A stretch of DNA of 15,899 nt from Pseudomonadota bacterium (lineage in GTDB: Bacteria; SAR324; XYD2-FULL-50-16; JAHJRI01), in assembly GCA_022360105.1 (NCBI GenBank), contig JAKSDL010000157.1:1-15899 (forward strand). Direction: 5' to 3'. Below the pieces are notes generated by a model that was not told where the DNA came from, did not search any database, and saw only the letters and a list, made by a program, of their open reading frames with translations. Shown here piece by piece: positions 14,180 through 15,899 of this stretch; the first letter of the stretch is position 1; every line of letters starts with the position of its first letter. Position numbers and translations under genes: made by a program.

Positions 14180-14776
14180 ATGGAAAACCTTGAAAAAATT
14201 GACCTTCTGCAACAAGAACTGGTAAAAAAGTGGCATTTGGAGAAGCCCGAAGCTTCTGCAGACGGGTTTTTAGGCCTTGTGGAAAACCAGCATTTGCAGA
14301 ATTTTTTGCTTTGGCATGAGGAAGATATTGCCAGGGCTCCGGATGTTGATGACAGTGAAATTGCACAAGTAAAGCGCAATATCGATAAACTGAATCAAAA
14401 AAGAAACGATCTGATAGAAGCCCTGGACGAGTCCATCCTGCAGATTCTGGCTGAAAACGGCTCGGATATAAACCGGAATTCACCTGCCAATTCAGAAACG
14501 CCTGGTAGTATTATCGATCGCTGTTCTATCATGTCACTTAAAATATTCCACATGAAGGAAGAGACCAAGCGTAAAGATGTGAGTTCAGATCATATCGAAG
14601 AAGCCAAGCGTAAAACAAAAATCCTTCAAATCCAGCGGGAAGATTTGTTGACCTGTCTTTTGCAACTGGTCGATGACATCAAAAAAGGTGAACGACATTT
14701 CAAGTTATACAAGCAGTTTAAAATGTATAATGATCCATCGTTAAATCCGAAAATTTATTCGGCTAAAACCCAGTAA
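14180..14776 (+). CDS. DUF4254 family protein
   Basis: Matches from memory the conserved pattern of DUF4254, a family of about 200 residues without established function. Diagnostic blocks are NFLLWHEEDIAR (41-52), IDKLNQKRNDLIEALD (68-83), SETPGSIIDRCSIMSLKIFH (105-124), the QRE(D)L-type helix IQREDLLTCLLQLVDDIKKG (151-170) and KQFKMYNDPSLNPKIY (178-193). Length 198 fits. The protein is highly helical and charged, without signal peptide or membrane span, so cytoplasmic. Only a weak AGAGA ribosome-binding site precedes the ATG; the start is supported because the family N-terminus begins close to here and no earlier in-frame start is attractive. The HAD phosphatase gene follows by 47 bases on the same strand. 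No reaction should be assigned. Confidence 0.85.
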   Translation: MENLEKIDLLQQELVKKWHLEKPEASADGFLGLVENQHLQNFLLWHEEDIARAPDVDDSEIAQVKRNIDKLNQKRNDLIEALDESILQILAENGSDINRNSPANSETPGSIIDRCSIMSLKIFHMKEETKRKDVSSDHIEEAKRKTKILQIQREDLLTCLLQLVDDIKKGERHFKLYKQFKMYNDPSLNPKIYSAKTQ

Positions 14777-14823
14777 TCAGCACCTGGCTAATTCATCATC
14801 AACCTATTCCGGTTTTTAAACAT

Positions 14824-15645
14824 ATGAATAATTATAAGCTAGTCGTTTTTGACCTGGACGGTACCTTACTAACACAGACCTTTGAGCTGCTGCCAGGAAC
14901 TATCGAAGCCGTTAATGACATAAGAAAAAACGGTTACAGGATCACTGTAGCGACAGGCAGGAGCTATAAAAGCGCCAAACCGTTTTTAGATCGTCTGAAT
15001 ATTGTGGAACCCATGGTTTTCAGCAACGGCGCGGTTTTCGACAATCCGGACACGGGCGAGCGCGAAATCATTAACGGTATTCCACTTGAAAGCGCATTAA
15101 TTGTTTTAATGCTGCTCCCGCAATTTGAAATTTCAGCAAAATTTCATCTCTCGGAAGGTGAGCTGTATAAAACTGACGACACTCCCTGGCCCGATGAAGG
15201 CGTCCACTTTGAAGTGGGAACCATTTGTCCCAATCTAAAGGCTGAACTTACCGAGGATCCCATTAAAATTGTCTTTCATGCCCAAAAAACTGAAATTGAC
15301 GCCTTTGAAAAAAAACTGCAGGACATCCTGGGTACGAAATCCCAAGTCAGATTGTTCCGCTCTCATGAGCGGTATGTTGAAATGACCAACAAAAACGTTT
15401 CCAAAGGTGATGCAGCGGCTAGGTTAACCAAAAAACTTGGCTTTAAACCTGAGGAGATTATCGCTGTTGGGGATCAGGAAAACGATTACGAGATGATCAG
15501 GGATTTTGGACTAGGCGTCTTGGTAGGACCGGGAACAGAAAAATTGAAGCAGGTTATGAACTATCATGTCCCTTACCCCGAAGAGCAGGGAATCGAACAA
15601 TTGAGAGATTGGATAAAATCAGGCTTTCCGGGAACCGGAAACTAG
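14824..15645 (+). CDS. HAD superfamily hydrolase, Cof/YidA type phosphatase
   Basis: Mg-dependent phosphatase of the Cof subfamily (HAD IIB); known members hydrolyse sugar phosphates, pyridoxal phosphate or similar small phosphoesters. All four motifs are present: DLDGT (10-14) with nucleophile Asp10 and acid/base Asp12, VATGRS (42-47), Lys194 in SKGDAA, and GDQEND (216-221) with the Mg ligands Asp217 and Asp221. The C2-type cap lies between about 80 and 185. Its 273 residues match the family length. There is no strong Shine-Dalgarno before ATG 14824, so expression may depend on the upstream DUF4254 gene. Its stop codon overlaps that of the convergent receiver gene. Substrate cannot be predicted. 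Confidence 0.93.
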   Translation: MNNYKLVVFDLDGTLLTQTFELLPGTIEAVNDIRKNGYRITVATGRSYKSAKPFLDRLNIVEPMVFSNGAVFDNPDTGEREIINGIPLESALIVLMLLPQFEISAKFHLSEGELYKTDDTPWPDEGVHFEVGTICPNLKAELTEDPIKIVFHAQKTEIDAFEKKLQDILGTKSQVRLFRSHERYVEMTNKNVSKGDAAARLTKKLGFKPEEIIAVGDQENDYEMIRDFGLGVLVGPGTEKLKQVMNYHVPYPEEQGIEQLRDWIKSGFPGTGN

Positions 15646-15899
15646 TAATACTGCTTGAGTGTTTCTGCCAGTTTTTTCATGCTGATGGGTTTGGAAATAA
15701 ACCCCTTCATGCCTATGTCCATGCAGCTCTGTCTAACATCGTTTGATACGACAGCAGTTAATGCAATGATAACTGGCCGATCTTCTTCGGGTATTTGTTC
15801 GATGATAAGTCGTGTAGCTTCAATACCATCTATTTTTGGCATTTGAAGATCCATTAACAAGAGATTGAAACAGGATGATTTTACCGCTTCAAGGGCTTC
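15642..15899 (-). CDS. Response-regulator receiver domain, C-terminal part of a hybrid kinase or regulator, 5' end missing
   Basis: Partial: 85 codons are open from the right edge to TAG 15644-15642. The pattern is that of a CheY-like receiver from strand 3 onward: LLLMDLQMPKIDGIEATR with phospho-acceptor Asp17 of the visible part, ALTA with Thr48, and GFISKPIS with Lys70. The protein ends ten residues after the last receiver helix begins, so nothing follows the receiver. MDLQMPKIDGIEATR is the wording typical of receivers at the C-terminus of hybrid sensor histidine kinases, so the missing part is probably a kinase; a stand-alone CheY-like protein cannot be excluded. A TTG inside this frame (15860) is not a start, as the frame continues upstream with receiver sequence (EALEAVKSSCFNL). 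Confidence 0.9.
   Translation of the reverse strand, partial: EALEAVKSSCFNLLLMDLQMPKIDGIEATRLIIEQIPEEDRPVIIALTAVVSNDVRQSCMDIGMKGFISKPISMKKLAETLKQYY

Noticed and set aside
14056..14483. Two overlapping minus-strand ORFs across the DUF4254 gene
   Set aside because: Compositions rich in Ser, Cys and Phe are typical of antisense frames, and the plus strand carries a clear DUF4254 pattern.
1..15899. CRISPR array, insertion sequence, tRNA or rRNA gene
   Set aside because: No regularly spaced repeats, transposase motifs, terminal repeats or tRNA cloverleaf signatures were noticed.

Overview
The window is about 15.9 kb of uniform, moderately AT-rich, gene-dense bacterial chromosome with no mobile element, RNA gene or CRISPR array that I can see. 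Gene content points to an anaerobic Gram-negative bacterium: a 2-hydroxyacyl-CoA dehydratase-type activase, a large acyl-CoA dehydrogenase, a very large TPR-GAF-sigma54 activator, a DUF4254 protein, a predicted outer-membrane beta-barrel and a hybrid-kinase-type receiver. I infer Desulfobacterota (Desulfobacterales-like), with moderate confidence; no rRNA or other marker gene is present to prove it.

Layout. 1-1619 (minus): acyl-CoA dehydrogenase cut by the left edge. 1731-2402 (minus): XRE-type HTH regulator with a PAS-like C-terminus, divergent from the next unit. 2591-3894 (plus): an aromatic-amino-acid unit made of a promoter, a 27-residue leader peptide containing nine consecutive aromatic residues, mutually exclusive RNA hairpins, two consecutive intrinsic terminators, and a class I DAHP synthase. 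3897-7799 (minus): a two-gene unit encoding the TPR-GAF-sigma54 activator followed by the [4Fe-4S] activase, converging tail-to-tail with the DAHP synthase gene. 7800-8100: non-coding, with two tandem CRP/FNR-like palindromes. 8101-12954 (minus): three-gene unit of SNF2 helicase, an unrecognised 598-residue protein and a 68-residue coiled-coil protein. 12955-13185: non-coding with strong inverted repeats. 13186-13791 (minus): outer-membrane beta-barrel protein. 13792-14179: non-coding. 14180-15645 (plus): DUF4254 protein and a Cof-type HAD phosphatase. 15642-15899 (minus): C-terminal receiver domain, cut by the right edge, whose stop codon overlaps that of the HAD gene.

The most striking item is the leader of the DAHP synthase gene. 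A short ORF with a good ribosome-binding site reads Phe-Tyr-Phe-Trp-Tyr-Tyr-Phe-Tyr-Phe in a row. The flanking RNA can form 1:2, 2:3 and 3:4 pairings as in the trp and phe attenuators, and the 3:4 hairpin is followed by seven U. This strongly suggests ribosome-mediated attenuation sensing all three aromatic amino acids at the first step of the shikimate pathway. A second terminator-like hairpin lies directly after it, just before the gene's ribosome-binding site. Other items worth follow-up are the SNF2/598-residue/68-residue operon, the sigma54 activator with an N-terminus resembling a STAND protein without its NTPase, and the activase without a dehydratase.
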